DNA from: DAITPV01 sp050692555
Lineage (GTDB): Bacteria > Actinomycetota > UBA4738 > CALAEC01
NCBI GenBank assembly: GCA_050692555.1
Contig: JBOGVS010000007.1
Location: 1 to 64,000, forward strand
DNA: 64,000 nt
Direction: 5' to 3'
Below are positions 43,444 through 53,745 of this stretch, piece by piece; position 1 is the first letter of the stretch; every line of letters begins with the position of its first letter. Made by a program: the position numbers and the translations under genes. Under the pieces are notes generated by a model that was not told the DNA's origin, did not search any database, and was given only the letters and a program-made list of their open reading frames with translations.

Positions 43444-46017
43444 TTACCGGAACGTCAGTCCGTCGCCCTCGCGGTCCACGATCACGGTGCGGCCCTCCCG
43501 GATCTCGCCGGAGAGGAGCTTCATGGCCAGGGGGTCCTGAACCTCCTTCTGGATCACCCGCTTGAGCGGCCGGGCCCCGAAGCTGGGGTCGTAGCCCTTC
43601 TCGGCAAGGAACTCCCGGGCTGCGGGCGTGACCTCCACCTGGAGCCGCCGGCCGGCCAGCCGCCGTTCCAGCGAGTCGAGCTGGATGTCCACGATCGCGG
43701 CCAGCTCCGCCTTGTCCAGTGGGGAGAACACGATGACCTCGTCGATCCGGTTCAGGAACTCGGGACGGAACGCGGCCCGCATCTCCGTCAGCACCCGCTC
43801 CGTGCGGTCCTGGGGCGACAGCGACTCGTCGAAGAACCACGCGCTCCCCAGGTTCGAGGTCATGATCAGTACGGTGTTCTTGAAGTCCACCGTCCGGCCC
43901 TGCCCGTCGGTGAGCCGCCCGTCCTCCAGGACCTGGAGCAGCAGGTTGAACGCGTCGGGGTGGGCCTTCTCGATCTCGTCGAGGAGGATCACCGAGTACG
44001 GGCGACGCCGGACGGCCTCGGTGAGCTGCCCGCCCTCCTCGTAGCCCACGTATCCCGGGGGGGCTCCCACCAGCCGGGAGACTGCGTGCCGTTCCTGGTA
44101 CTCGCTCATGTCGATCCGGACCATGGCTCGCTCGTCGTCGAACAGGAACTCCGCGAGCGCACGGGTCAGCTCGGTCTTCCCCACGCCGGTGGGGCCCAGG
44201 AAGATGAACGAGCCGATCGGCCGCTGGGGGTCCGAGAGCCCCGCCCGGGCCCGGCGGATGGCGTTGGCTACCGCGGCGACCGCCTGATCCTGGCCGACCA
44301 CCCGCTGGTGGAGCGCCTCCTCCATCCTGACGAGCTTTTGAACCTCGCCCTCCATCAGCCGGGCGACCGGGATGCCGGTCCACGACGAGACCACCTCGGC
44401 CACGTCCTCCTCGTCGACGTCCTCCTTCAACATCCGCCGCTCGACCTGGATCTCCTGGAGCTTGCTGTTGGCCTCCTCGAGCTGCTTCTCGAGCTCGATC
44501 AGCCGTCCGTACCGCAGCTCCGCGGCTCGCTCAAGGTCCCCGTCGCGTTCCGCCCGATCGGCCTCACCCCGGGCCTCCTCGGTCTGCGACTTCAGTTCCC
44601 GGATCCGCCCGATCTGCTCTTTCTCCCGGTCCCAGTGGGCCTTCATCGAGGTGAGCTGCTCGTTCAGGTCGGCCAACTCGCGCTCGAGCGCCTCCAGGCG
44701 GTCCCGCGAAGCGTCGTCCTGCTCCTTCCGCAGCGCCGCGCGCTCCACCTCGAGCTGGCGCACCCGCCGCTCGACCTCGTCGATCTCAGTGGGCATGGAG
44801 TCGATCTCGATCCGGAGCCGGCTGGCGGCCTCGTCGACCAGGTCAATGGCCTTGTCGGGGAGGAACCGGCCGGTGACGTAACGATCCGACAGCATCGCCG
44901 CGGCCACCAGGGCCTCGTCCTTGATTCGCACGCCGTGGTGGACCTCGTACCGCTCCTTCAGTCCTCGGAGGATGCCGATAGTGTCCTCGGCTGAAGCTTC
45001 CCGGATGAGCACGGGCTGGAACCGCCGCTCGAGGGCGGGATCCTTCTCGATGTGCTTGCGGTACTCGTCGAGCGTGGTGGCTCCGATGGCCCGCAGCTCG
45101 CCGCGCGCCAGCATCGGCTTCAGCATGTTGCCCGCGTCCACCGCCCCCTCGGCGGCGCCCGCCCCCACCACGGTGTGAAGCTCGTCGATGAACGTGATGA
45201 TCTGACCGTCGCTGGCGGCGATCTCCTGAAGCACCGCCTTGAACCGCTCCTCGAACTCCCCTCGGTACTTCGTGCCGGCCACCAGAGCGCCGATGTCCAG
45301 GGCCACGATCCGCTTGCCCTTGAGGCCCTCGGGGACGTCGCCCTCGACGATCCGGCGGGCCAGACCCTCGGCGATGGCGGTCTTCCCCACGCCCGGCTCC
45401 CCGATCAGCACGGGGTTGTTCTTGGTTCGGCGGGAGAGGACCTGGATGACCCGGCGGATCTCGTCGTCGCGGCCGATCACCGGGTCGAGCTTCCCGGCCC
45501 GGGCCAGCGCGGTGAGGTCCCGGCCGTACTTCTCCAGGGCCTGGTAGGTGTCTTCCGGGTTCTCGCTGGTCACCCGGTGGCGGCCCCGGACCTCCTCGAG
45601 CGCCGAGAGCATCGCCTCGCGTTCCAACCCCGCGTCGGAGAGCAGCCCAGCCACCTCGGTGGCGCCGTCCAGCATGGCCAGCAGCAGGTGCTCCGTGGAG
45701 ACGTACTCGTCGCCGAGTGCCGCCGCCTCGCTGAACGCGCGCTCGAGAACCTGGCGGGTGGTCGAGGAAACCGTGACTTCCTGGTTGGAGCCGTAGACCT
45801 TGGGAAGGTTCTTCAGGCGGTCCTCGATGGGGTCGCGAAGGGCCCGCGGCGAGATCCCCAGCCGGTGCAGCAGGGGGTAGATCACGCCGTCGGCGTCGGC
45901 CAGGAGCGCCGCCAGCAGGTGCCCCGGCTCCACCTGCTGGTGGCTGCGCTCGGCCGCCAGCCGCTGTGCTTCGGCCACGGCCTCTCTGGAACGAAGGGTC
46001 AGCTTCGCCGGATCCAC
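43444..46017 (-). CDS. clpB: ClpB disaggregase
   Basis: 857-residue Hsp104/ClpB ATPase that resolves aggregates together with DnaK. N domain (about 1-145), AAA-1 with Walker A GEPGVGKTAI, the long coiled-coil middle domain (about 400-520), AAA-2 with GPTGVGKTEL and VILLDEIEKAHPD. GTG at 46017 starts 1 base after the hspR stop and gives the typical AKLTLRSREAVAEAQ N-terminus. Last gene of the heat-shock operon. Confidence 0.96.
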   Translation of the reverse strand: MDPAKLTLRSREAVAEAQRLAAERSHQQVEPGHLLAALLADADGVIYPLLHRLGISPRALRDPIEDRLKNLPKVYGSNQEVTVSSTTRQVLERAFSEAAALGDEYVSTEHLLLAMLDGATEVAGLLSDAGLEREAMLSALEEVRGRHRVTSENPEDTYQALEKYGRDLTALARAGKLDPVIGRDDEIRRVIQVLSRRTKNNPVLIGEPGVGKTAIAEGLARRIVEGDVPEGLKGKRIVALDIGALVAGTKYRGEFEERFKAVLQEIAASDGQIITFIDELHTVVGAGAAEGAVDAGNMLKPMLARGELRAIGATTLDEYRKHIEKDPALERRFQPVLIREASAEDTIGILRGLKERYEVHHGVRIKDEALVAAAMLSDRYVTGRFLPDKAIDLVDEAASRLRIEIDSMPTEIDEVERRVRQLEVERAALRKEQDDASRDRLEALERELADLNEQLTSMKAHWDREKEQIGRIRELKSQTEEARGEADRAERDGDLERAAELRYGRLIELEKQLEEANSKLQEIQVERRMLKEDVDEEDVAEVVSSWTGIPVARLMEGEVQKLVRMEEALHQRVVGQDQAVAAVANAIRRARAGLSDPQRPIGSFIFLGPTGVGKTELTRALAEFLFDDERAMVRIDMSEYQERHAVSRLVGAPPGYVGYEEGGQLTEAVRRRPYSVILLDEIEKAHPDAFNLLLQVLEDGRLTDGQGRTVDFKNTVLIMTSNLGSAWFFDESLSPQDRTERVLTEMRAAFRPEFLNRIDEVIVFSPLDKAELAAIVDIQLDSLERRLAGRRLQVEVTPAAREFLAEKGYDPSFGARPLKRVIQKEVQDPLAMKLLSGEIREGRTVIVDREGDGLTFR

Positions 46018-46018
46018 G

Positions 46019-46405
46019 TCAGCCTCGCTCCCAGGGCAGCCGCATGTTCCGGAGCGGGAGCAGTGCCCCGCCGGTTCCCCGGTCACCCCGGAGGCGCTTG
46101 CGGGCCTCCTCGAGCTCCCGGCGCATCTCGTCGAGACGCCGGCTGGCCATGTCCAGCTCCTGCTGCAGCTCCATGATCATTCGGACACCCGCGAGGTTCA
46201 CTCCCCGCTGGGTCAGGTCCTGGATCTCCCGGAGCCGATCGATGTCCAGCTCCGAATAGCGCCGGGTGTTGCCGGCCGTGCGCGCCGGGCGGAGCAGGCC
46301 CTTGCGCTCGTAGATGCGGAGCGTCTGCGGATGGACTCCGGCCAGCTCCGCGGCCACGCTGATGATGTAGACGGCACGTTCTCGCCGCCGCTCGTCACGA
46401 TGCAT
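46019..46405 (-). CDS. hspR: HspR heat-shock repressor (MerR type)
   Basis: 128 residues. VYIISVAAELAGVHPQTLRIYERKGLL is the MerR helix-turn-helix (read in parts), with NTRRYSELDIDRLREIQ as the wing, then a coiled-coil dimer helix. HspR with DnaK as co-repressor binds HAIR sites and shuts off the dnaK operon. The ATG three codons into the frame was chosen, 8 bases after GAGAGG. The gene sits between dnaJ and clpB as in actinobacteria. Confidence 0.94.
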   Translation of the reverse strand: MHRDERRRERAVYIISVAAELAGVHPQTLRIYERKGLLRPARTAGNTRRYSELDIDRLREIQDLTQRGVNLAGVRMIMELQQELDMASRRLDEMRRELEEARKRLRGDRGTGGALLPLRNMRLPWERG

Positions 46406-46421
46406 GCCGTTCACCTCTCGA

Positions 46422-47534
46422 TCACACCCCCAACTCCGCCCGGGGGCTGTCCCCCGACGCGTCCTGGAGCTGCTTCAACAGCTGTCGCTCCTGCCGGCTC
46501 AGCCGGGTCGGCACCTCGACCTGAACGGTCACCATGAGGTCTCCTCGCCCCCCACCTCGCCGGGGAGCGCCCTTGCCTCGGATCCGGAAGGTGCGGCCGG
46601 TCTTGGTTCCCGAGGGGACCTTGAGGGTCACCGCGCCGTTGAGCGTGGGCACCTTGACCTGGGCGCCCAGTGCAGCTTCCGGGTACGTCACTGGGAGCGC
46701 GAGGGTCAGGTCGGCTCCTCGTCGTCCGAAGAACCGGTGGGGCTTCACGCCGACGTTCACGTACAGATCGCCGGGGCTTCCTCCGGACGGCTCGGCCTCT
46801 CCGCGGCCGGCCAGCCGGATCCGGGCGCCGTTCTCCACGCCCGCGGGGATCTTGACCCGAAGCGTCCGGGTGGCCGTGGTGCTGCCGCTTCCCCCGCATG
46901 TCGGACAGGGGTCCTCCACCACCTGACCCCGCCCCGCGCACCTCGGGCAGGGACGGGCCAGGGAGAAGTAGCCCTGGTCGACGGTGACCGAGCCGCGCCC
47001 GCTGCACTCCGGGCAAGTCTGAACCTGGGTTCCCGGGCGTGCACCGGAACCGCCACAGGTCCGGCACGGGGCGTGCCCCGAGATCTTCAGGGGAATGGTG
47101 GTGCCCGACATGGCATCCTCGAACGCCACCTCGACGTCGGTCACCAGGTCGTTGCCTCGCCGACCGGATGTCGCTCCGCCGGCCGCGCCTCGCCCGAACA
47201 GGTCGAACAGGTCTCCGATCCCACCGACCCCGAAGCCGAGATCCTCGAATCGAACCCCGCCAGGACCGCCGCCGCCTCCGAAGCCGAACCCCGACGTGGC
47301 CATCTCCCTCACCCGGTCGTACTCCTGGCGCTTCTTCTCGTCGCCGAGGACGTCGTAGGCCGCGGAGATCTCCTTGAACCGCTCCTCGGCCGCCTTGTCG
47401 CCCTTCGCCGAGTCGGGGTGGTAGCGCTGGGCCAGCTTCCGGTAGGCCTTCTTGATCTCGGGCTGATCGGCGTTCCGGGGCACGCCGAGCACCGAGTAGT
47501 AGTCCTTCTCCAGCCACTCGCGGTTGATGCTCAC
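46422..47534 (-). CDS. dnaJ: DnaJ co-chaperone
   Basis: 370 residues: J domain with HPD (AQRYHPDSAKGD), Gly/Phe-rich linker (GFGFGGGGGPGG), four CxxCxGxG zinc motifs (CRTCGGSG, CPECSGRG, CPRCAGRG, CPTCGGSG) and the C-terminal client-binding sheets. A type I DnaJ. GTG start 6 bases after grpE. Confidence 0.95.
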   Translation of the reverse strand: MSINREWLEKDYYSVLGVPRNADQPEIKKAYRKLAQRYHPDSAKGDKAAEERFKEISAAYDVLGDEKKRQEYDRVREMATSGFGFGGGGGPGGVRFEDLGFGVGGIGDLFDLFGRGAAGGATSGRRGNDLVTDVEVAFEDAMSGTTIPLKISGHAPCRTCGGSGARPGTQVQTCPECSGRGSVTVDQGYFSLARPCPRCAGRGQVVEDPCPTCGGSGSTTATRTLRVKIPAGVENGARIRLAGRGEAEPSGGSPGDLYVNVGVKPHRFFGRRGADLTLALPVTYPEAALGAQVKVPTLNGAVTLKVPSGTKTGRTFRIRGKGAPRRGGGRGDLMVTVQVEVPTRLSRQERQLLKQLQDASGDSPRAELGV

Positions 47535-47540
47535 GGCGAG

Positions 47541-48151
47541 CTACCCTCCCGAGCCCCCCGAGCGCGCGACCTTGACCCCCGCGGGCCGTATGACCCGACC
47601 CTTGAGCGTGTAGCCGGTCCGCAGGACGTCGACGACGTACGGGTCACCATGACCCTCCCCCTCCACCTGGAGCAGGGCCTCGTGCCGTTCCGGGTCGAAG
47701 GGCTTCCCCAACGCCTCGATACGCTCCACGCCGGCGGACCGAAGGATCTCCATGAGCTTTGCGTAAACCATCTCCACACCCTGGACGAAGCGATGGGACT
47801 GCGTGAACTGCTCGGAGGCGGTGAGCGCCAGCTCGAACTCGTCGACGACCTCCAGCAGACGGGCCACCAGCGGCTCCGCGGCCAGCTCGACGGCCCGGGT
47901 CTGCTCTCGCAGGACCCGCTTCCGGTAGTTGTCGAACTCCGCCTTCAGGCGCTGAAGGTGCTCCAGGTACTCGGCCGCCTGCTTGCGGGCCCGAGCCACG
48001 TCGTCCAGCTCCTCCCGGGCCTCCTCGTTGGTCGGGGTGGCCTCGGCGTCCGGCGACGTGGCCTCGGCATCGTCGCGGACCCGTCGCTTGTCGGTGATCC
48101 GGACCGGGGGCCGCTCCTCCCGGTCCCCGTTCTCCTTCTCGTCCCTGGTGG

Positions 48152-48155
<4 letters not shown>
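47541..48155 (-). CDS. grpE: GrpE nucleotide-exchange factor, apparently CTG-initiated
   Basis: 204 residues: an acidic disordered arm with PPVRITDKRRV typical of actinobacterial GrpE, a long coiled coil (KAEFDNYRKRVLREQ) and the beta-wing (GKPFDPERHEALLQVE, GYTLKGRVIRPAGVKVA). The frame is open back to a CTG (48153-48155) that overlaps the dnaK stop as CTGA and lies 5 bases after GGAGGT (48161-48166). Starting at the next ATG/GTG would cut off the conserved arm and leave no ribosome binding site. Confidence 0.93.
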
Positions 48156-49996
<1,841 letters not shown>

Positions 49997-50040
49997 GTAC
50001 GCCTCCTTCGAGTCTTGCCAGATGACTTATGTACCTCTAG

Positions 50041-50071
50041 AAGATAAAGGTTGACTGTGAGACTGTCAACC
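50041..50071 (-). promoter_or_regulatory. dnaK operon promoter with overlapping HAIR-like operator
   Basis: On the minus strand TTGACA (50064-50069), 17 bases, TATCTT (50041-50046). The -35 is inside an inverted repeat GGTTGAC-N9-GTCAACC (50049-50071). Its core TTGA-N11-TCAA has the same spacing as the HspR consensus HAIR (CTTGAGT-N7-ACTCAAG), though flanking bases differ. The transcript would have a leader of about 38 bases. Confidence 0.75.
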
Positions 50072-50193
50072 CCTCCAGGCGTGCCCCACCGCGGGTCCCG
50101 CGATCCGGGCGTTTCGGGCGAACCAGACTGAGAAGCTACCCGCGGGTAGCCACCTTTCCTCGCCTACGCGGGGTGCCGTACACTGCTCCGCGG

Positions 50194-52224
50194 ATGGGCC
50201 GGATCGTCTTCCTCCTGCTGCTGGCCACCGCCGGCGGCCTGTTCATGCTCCGGGCCCTGACGCTGTGGCAGCTGGTCCGATTGGGCCGCCCGGTCAACCG
50301 CTTCGACGACCTCCCCAAGCGCCTGGAGACGGAGACCGTGGTGGTCCTGGGCCAGCGCAAGCTGCTCCAACGGTTGGGCCCCGGGCTCATGCACGCGTTC
50401 ATCTTCTGGGGCTTCCTGGTCCTGTTCACCACGATCATCGAGGTGTTCGGGGAGGTGTTCGACGAGCGGTTCGCCATCCCCCTGATCGGGCGCACCGGAT
50501 GGCTGGGGCTGGTGCAGGACGTGTTTGCCGTACTGGTCCTGGCGGGCATCTGGATGGCGGTGTTCTTCCGGAAGGTGCGGCGGGACGAGCGGTTCAAGGG
50601 GAGCCACCTCGAGGAGGCCGACTTCATCCTCCTCATGATCATGGGGATCATCCTCACGCTCATCGGGCTGAACGCCGTCAAGATCGCCCAAGGCCTCAAC
50701 GAGTCCCCGGCGGCGTGGACCCCGGTGTCGAATCTCGTGGCCCAGGCGTTCGAGCTGATGAGCTCGGGGTGGCAGTCGTTCTTCCACGGGTTCTTCCTGT
50801 GGGCGCACATCCTCCTGATCCTGGGATTCCTGGTGTACATCCCCTACTCCAAGCACCTCCACATCCTCACCAGCTTCTTCAACGTGTTCCTGTCGAAGAC
50901 CAAGCCGATGGGCAAGCTGACCACCCTGGAGATCGACCTGGAGAAGATGGAGGAGGGGACCTCCCTGGGGGCGGCGACCGTGGAGGACCTCACCCAGAAG
51001 CAGATCCTCGACACCTTCACGTGCACCGAGTGCGGCCGGTGTCAGGACGTCTGCCCCGCATGGAACACCGCCAAGCCGCTGTCCCCGAAGCTCCTGATCA
51101 TGAACCTCCGGGATCACGTGTTCGAGCAGGGCGAGGTCATCCTCGACGCCCGAGCCGAGGAGCTCGAGCCGGAGAAGGTCCCGCTGAACCCCGACGTGGT
51201 CGAGGACGAGGTGGTGTGGGACTGCGTCACCTGCGGGGCGTGCATGCAGGAATGTCCGGTGAACATCGAGCACGTCGACCACATCGTGGACATGCGTCGG
51301 AACCTGGTGATGGGCGAGTCGCGGTTTCCCCAGGAGGCCGGCCTCCTGCTGCGGAACATGGAGAGCGCGAAGAACCCCTGGGGAGTCCCCCAGAACCAGC
51401 GGGCCGAGTGGGCCGAGGGGTTGGGGGTCAGGGTGCTGGAGGACGGAGAGGCGCCCGAGTACCTCTACTGGGTGGGATGTGCGGCCTCGTTCGACGACCG
51501 GGCCAAGAGGATCGCACAGGCCACCGCCCGGCTGCTCCAGAAGGCAGGGGTCCGGTTCGCGATCCTCGGGCCGCGGGAGCAGTGCAACGGCGACCCGGCC
51601 CGGCGGATGGGCCACGAGTACCTGTATCAGGAGCTGGCCAAGGAGAACGTGGCGACGCTGAACGCCGCGGGGGTCCAGAAGATCATCGTGAACTGCCCCC
51701 ACTGCTTCAACACGCTCCGCAACGAGTACCCCGACTTCGGGGGGAACTACGAGGTCATCCACCACACTCAGCTCCTGTCGCGCCTGCTGGCAGAGGGTCG
51801 TCTCCGTCCGTCGCAGGAGGTGGACGCGTTGGTCACCTACCACGATCCTTGCTACCTGGGCCGGCACAACGGCGTGTACGACGAGCCTCGCGAGGTTCTG
51901 GGTGAGATCCCGGGCATTCGGCAGGTGGAAATGCCCCGGCACCGCGAGCGAGGGTTCTGCTGCGGCGCGGGCGGTGCCCGGATGTGGATGGAAGAGCACA
52001 TCGGCAAGCGGATCAACGCCGAGCGGACCGACGAGGCCGCCTCCACCGGAGCGGACGTCCTGGGGGTGGCCTGTCCGTTCTGCCTGGTGATGCTGGACGA
52101 CGGCGCCCGAGGTAAGGGCGGCGACCTCGAGGTCAAAGATGTGGCCCAGGTGGTGGCGGAAGCCGTGGGGCTCGACGGCAAGCGGCCGGCGGAGACCGGT
52201 CGAGTGTCCGCCGACCAGGGCTGA
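50194..52224 (+). CDS. Membrane (Fe-S) oxidoreductase, EtfD/HdrD-like
   Basis: 676 residues. The N-terminal 230 residues hold about five to six hydrophobic helices (FLLLLATAGGLFML, AFIFWGFLVLF, LLILGFLVYIP) with His residues that could bind haem. Two ferredoxin motifs follow, CTECGRCQDVCP and CVTCGACMQECP, then two CCG-type domains (CPHCFNTLRNEYP; CCGAGGARMW). This matches the mycobacterial EtfD type that moves electrons from ETF to quinone. ATG at 50194 was preferred to GTG at 50173 because TACACT just upstream may be a -10 of a near-leaderless message. Fits a role in acyl-CoA/branched-chain oxidation. Confidence 0.85.
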   Translation: MGRIVFLLLLATAGGLFMLRALTLWQLVRLGRPVNRFDDLPKRLETETVVVLGQRKLLQRLGPGLMHAFIFWGFLVLFTTIIEVFGEVFDERFAIPLIGRTGWLGLVQDVFAVLVLAGIWMAVFFRKVRRDERFKGSHLEEADFILLMIMGIILTLIGLNAVKIAQGLNESPAAWTPVSNLVAQAFELMSSGWQSFFHGFFLWAHILLILGFLVYIPYSKHLHILTSFFNVFLSKTKPMGKLTTLEIDLEKMEEGTSLGAATVEDLTQKQILDTFTCTECGRCQDVCPAWNTAKPLSPKLLIMNLRDHVFEQGEVILDARAEELEPEKVPLNPDVVEDEVVWDCVTCGACMQECPVNIEHVDHIVDMRRNLVMGESRFPQEAGLLLRNMESAKNPWGVPQNQRAEWAEGLGVRVLEDGEAPEYLYWVGCAASFDDRAKRIAQATARLLQKAGVRFAILGPREQCNGDPARRMGHEYLYQELAKENVATLNAAGVQKIIVNCPHCFNTLRNEYPDFGGNYEVIHHTQLLSRLLAEGRLRPSQEVDALVTYHDPCYLGRHNGVYDEPREVLGEIPGIRQVEMPRHRERGFCCGAGGARMWMEEHIGKRINAERTDEAASTGADVLGVACPFCLVMLDDGARGKGGDLEVKDVAQVVAEAVGLDGKRPAETGRVSADQG

Positions 52225-52795
52225 TCCGCCAGGCCCACCGGAAGTTCTCGAAGTACCGACTGGGGGTTGGGCCACGCTGCCCGTGATACTTGCTCCCCCG
52301 GTTCCGTCCGTAGGGAGTGTCCGACGGTGTCGACAGCCGGAGGAACGCGATCTGGCCGATCTTCATCCCGGGGTAGATGGTGATCGGCAGGTTCGCCACG
52401 TTCGAGAGCTCGAGCGTGAGGTCGCCGTCCCACCCGGGATCGACGAATCCGGCCGTCGAGTGGGTGAGCAATCCCAGTCGTCCCAATGAGGACTTCCCCT
52501 CCAACCGAGCGGCGACGTCATCGGGGAGGCGGACTCGCTCGAGCGTTGAGCCCAGGACGAACTCCCCGGGGTGGAGGATGAAGGCCTCCCCCTCGGGGAC
52601 CTCCACGAGCTCGGTGAGGTCCTCCATCTCCTTCTTGACGTCGATGTACGGGTGCCGGGCGTTATGGAACACCCGGAACAGGCTCGCCACGCGAACGTCC
52701 ACCGACGAGGGCTGTACCGCCGAGGGCTCGAACGGATCGATATCGATCCGTCCTGCCTCTATCTCCTCGCGGATGGTCCGGTCGGAGAGGATCAC
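52133..52795 (-). CDS. dcd: dCTP deaminase (probably deaminase/dUTPase), with odd C-terminal extension
   Basis: ILSDRTIREEIEAGRI, QPSSVDVRV, GKSSLGRLGL, HSTAGFVDPGWDGDLTLELSN (in parts) and GQRGPTPSRYFENF are Dcd motifs; actinobacterial Dcd often makes dUMP directly. The family ends near residue 190, but this frame runs on for about 30 residues (Arg/Pro-rich) and overlaps the convergent Fe-S gene by 92 bases. The tail is probably a result of stop loss. Confidence 0.92.
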   Translation of the reverse strand: MILSDRTIREEIEAGRIDIDPFEPSAVQPSSVDVRVASLFRVFHNARHPYIDVKKEMEDLTELVEVPEGEAFILHPGEFVLGSTLERVRLPDDVAARLEGKSSLGRLGLLTHSTAGFVDPGWDGDLTLELSNVANLPITIYPGMKIGQIAFLRLSTPSDTPYGRNRGSKYHGQRGPTPSRYFENFRWAWRISPGRRTLDRSPPAACRRAPRLPPPPGPHL

Positions 52796-52866
52796 GCGCG
52801 CAGCCTAGCGCACCTCAATCTCGGGAAGCCCGGCGGGCCGGGCGGCGGCTATACTCCAAGGCTCTT

Positions 52867-52937
52867 GCGGATGTAGTTCAGTGGTAGAACGCGAGCTTCC
52901 CAAGCTCGAGACGGGGGTTCGATTCCCCTCATCCGCT
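52867..52937 (+). tRNA. tRNA-Gly (CCC)
   Basis: Acceptor GCGGATG/CATCCGC with T73, anticodon stem CGAGC/GCTCG around TTCCCAA, T loop TTCGATT. Unlike the other tRNAs here, CCA is encoded (52938-52940). TATACT at 52850-52855 is a good -10. Confidence 0.97.
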
Positions 52938-53669
52938 CCAATCTGACGACTCTTCTGCAGCCGCATCACCGTCGTCCCAACCGTCGTCCGGCTCCGTTCC
53001 CTCGTCCGTCCGGTCATCCTCCCCGGCCTCGTCCTCCTCGGGCTGAGGCGGATCACCGGGCAGCGGCAACTCCGGCAGCTCCGGGACCTCACCCTCCGGT
53101 GGCGTCTCGGCGTCCGGGGGCAGACAGTCGGCCCCGTCGTCGGCCTCTTCGGCGGCCTCTTCGTCGGCCTGGTCCCCCCCGCTCGTCGTGGGCTCGGGCT
53201 GGTCACTGTCCGTCGGGGGCTCGCCCTCGACGAATGGCGGAGCCACCGGGGGCTCGGACACCGGTGGTGGTTCGACGATCGGCGGAGGCACCCCGTCCGT
53301 GACGCCACCGACCGTCGGTGGCTCCTGGTCGGGCGGCTCATCGGCCAGCGGCTCGTCCGCCTGCTCCCCGGATGCGGGGCTACCGAGATCGAGATCCAGG
53401 CCCGTGGCCACCGTGCCGGAAGAGGCCCGGACCGGCGGGGAGGCTGATTGCGGCTCCGACTGCGGCGGGGCCGGAAGTCCGGGAAAGACGACCCCGGGAC
53501 CCTCGATCGCGCCCTGCAACGGGCGGAGGAGGGGGATGGATCCGTTGAGGGTGGCCCCGCCGCCCACCACGGACAGGGCCAGCACCGATCCAATGAGCGT
53601 GAGGGTGAGGAGAGCGCCGATCGCCGAGTCGCGGTTGCCCATAGGGTCTGATTCTTCCCCTGCGGGCAT
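52929..53669 (-). CDS. Acidic proline-rich membrane-anchored hypothetical protein (246 aa)
   Basis: One N-terminal hydrophobic segment (IGALLTLTLIGSVLALSVVGGGA) is followed by about 200 residues of low-complexity Pro/Glu/Asp (PPPIVEPPPVSEPPVAPP, PELPELPLPGDPPQPEEDEAGEDD in part), so the body is probably disordered and extracellular. Two in-frame ATGs are possible (53669, 53642). Its stop lies 9 bases inside the tRNA-Gly gene on the opposite strand. No family recognised; real expression is likely but not proven. Confidence 0.5.
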   Translation of the reverse strand: MPAGEESDPMGNRDSAIGALLTLTLIGSVLALSVVGGGATLNGSIPLLRPLQGAIEGPGVVFPGLPAPPQSEPQSASPPVRASSGTVATGLDLDLGSPASGEQADEPLADEPPDQEPPTVGGVTDGVPPPIVEPPPVSEPPVAPPFVEGEPPTDSDQPEPTTSGGDQADEEAAEEADDGADCLPPDAETPPEGEVPELPELPLPGDPPQPEEDEAGEDDRTDEGTEPDDGWDDGDAAAEESSDWSG

Positions 53670-53745
53670 CTGCCCTCTATCGGCACGGAACGTTCCGGAC
53701 CTTTAGTGTGACAAGTCTCCGAGAAGGGCAAACGGGCCAGGGCGT

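Noticed and set aside
53099..53706. Plus-strand Ser/Gly/Thr-rich frames opposite the acidic protein
   Set aside because: Low-complexity mirror of a Pro/Glu/Asp-rich gene, with no ribosome binding site and no family signal.
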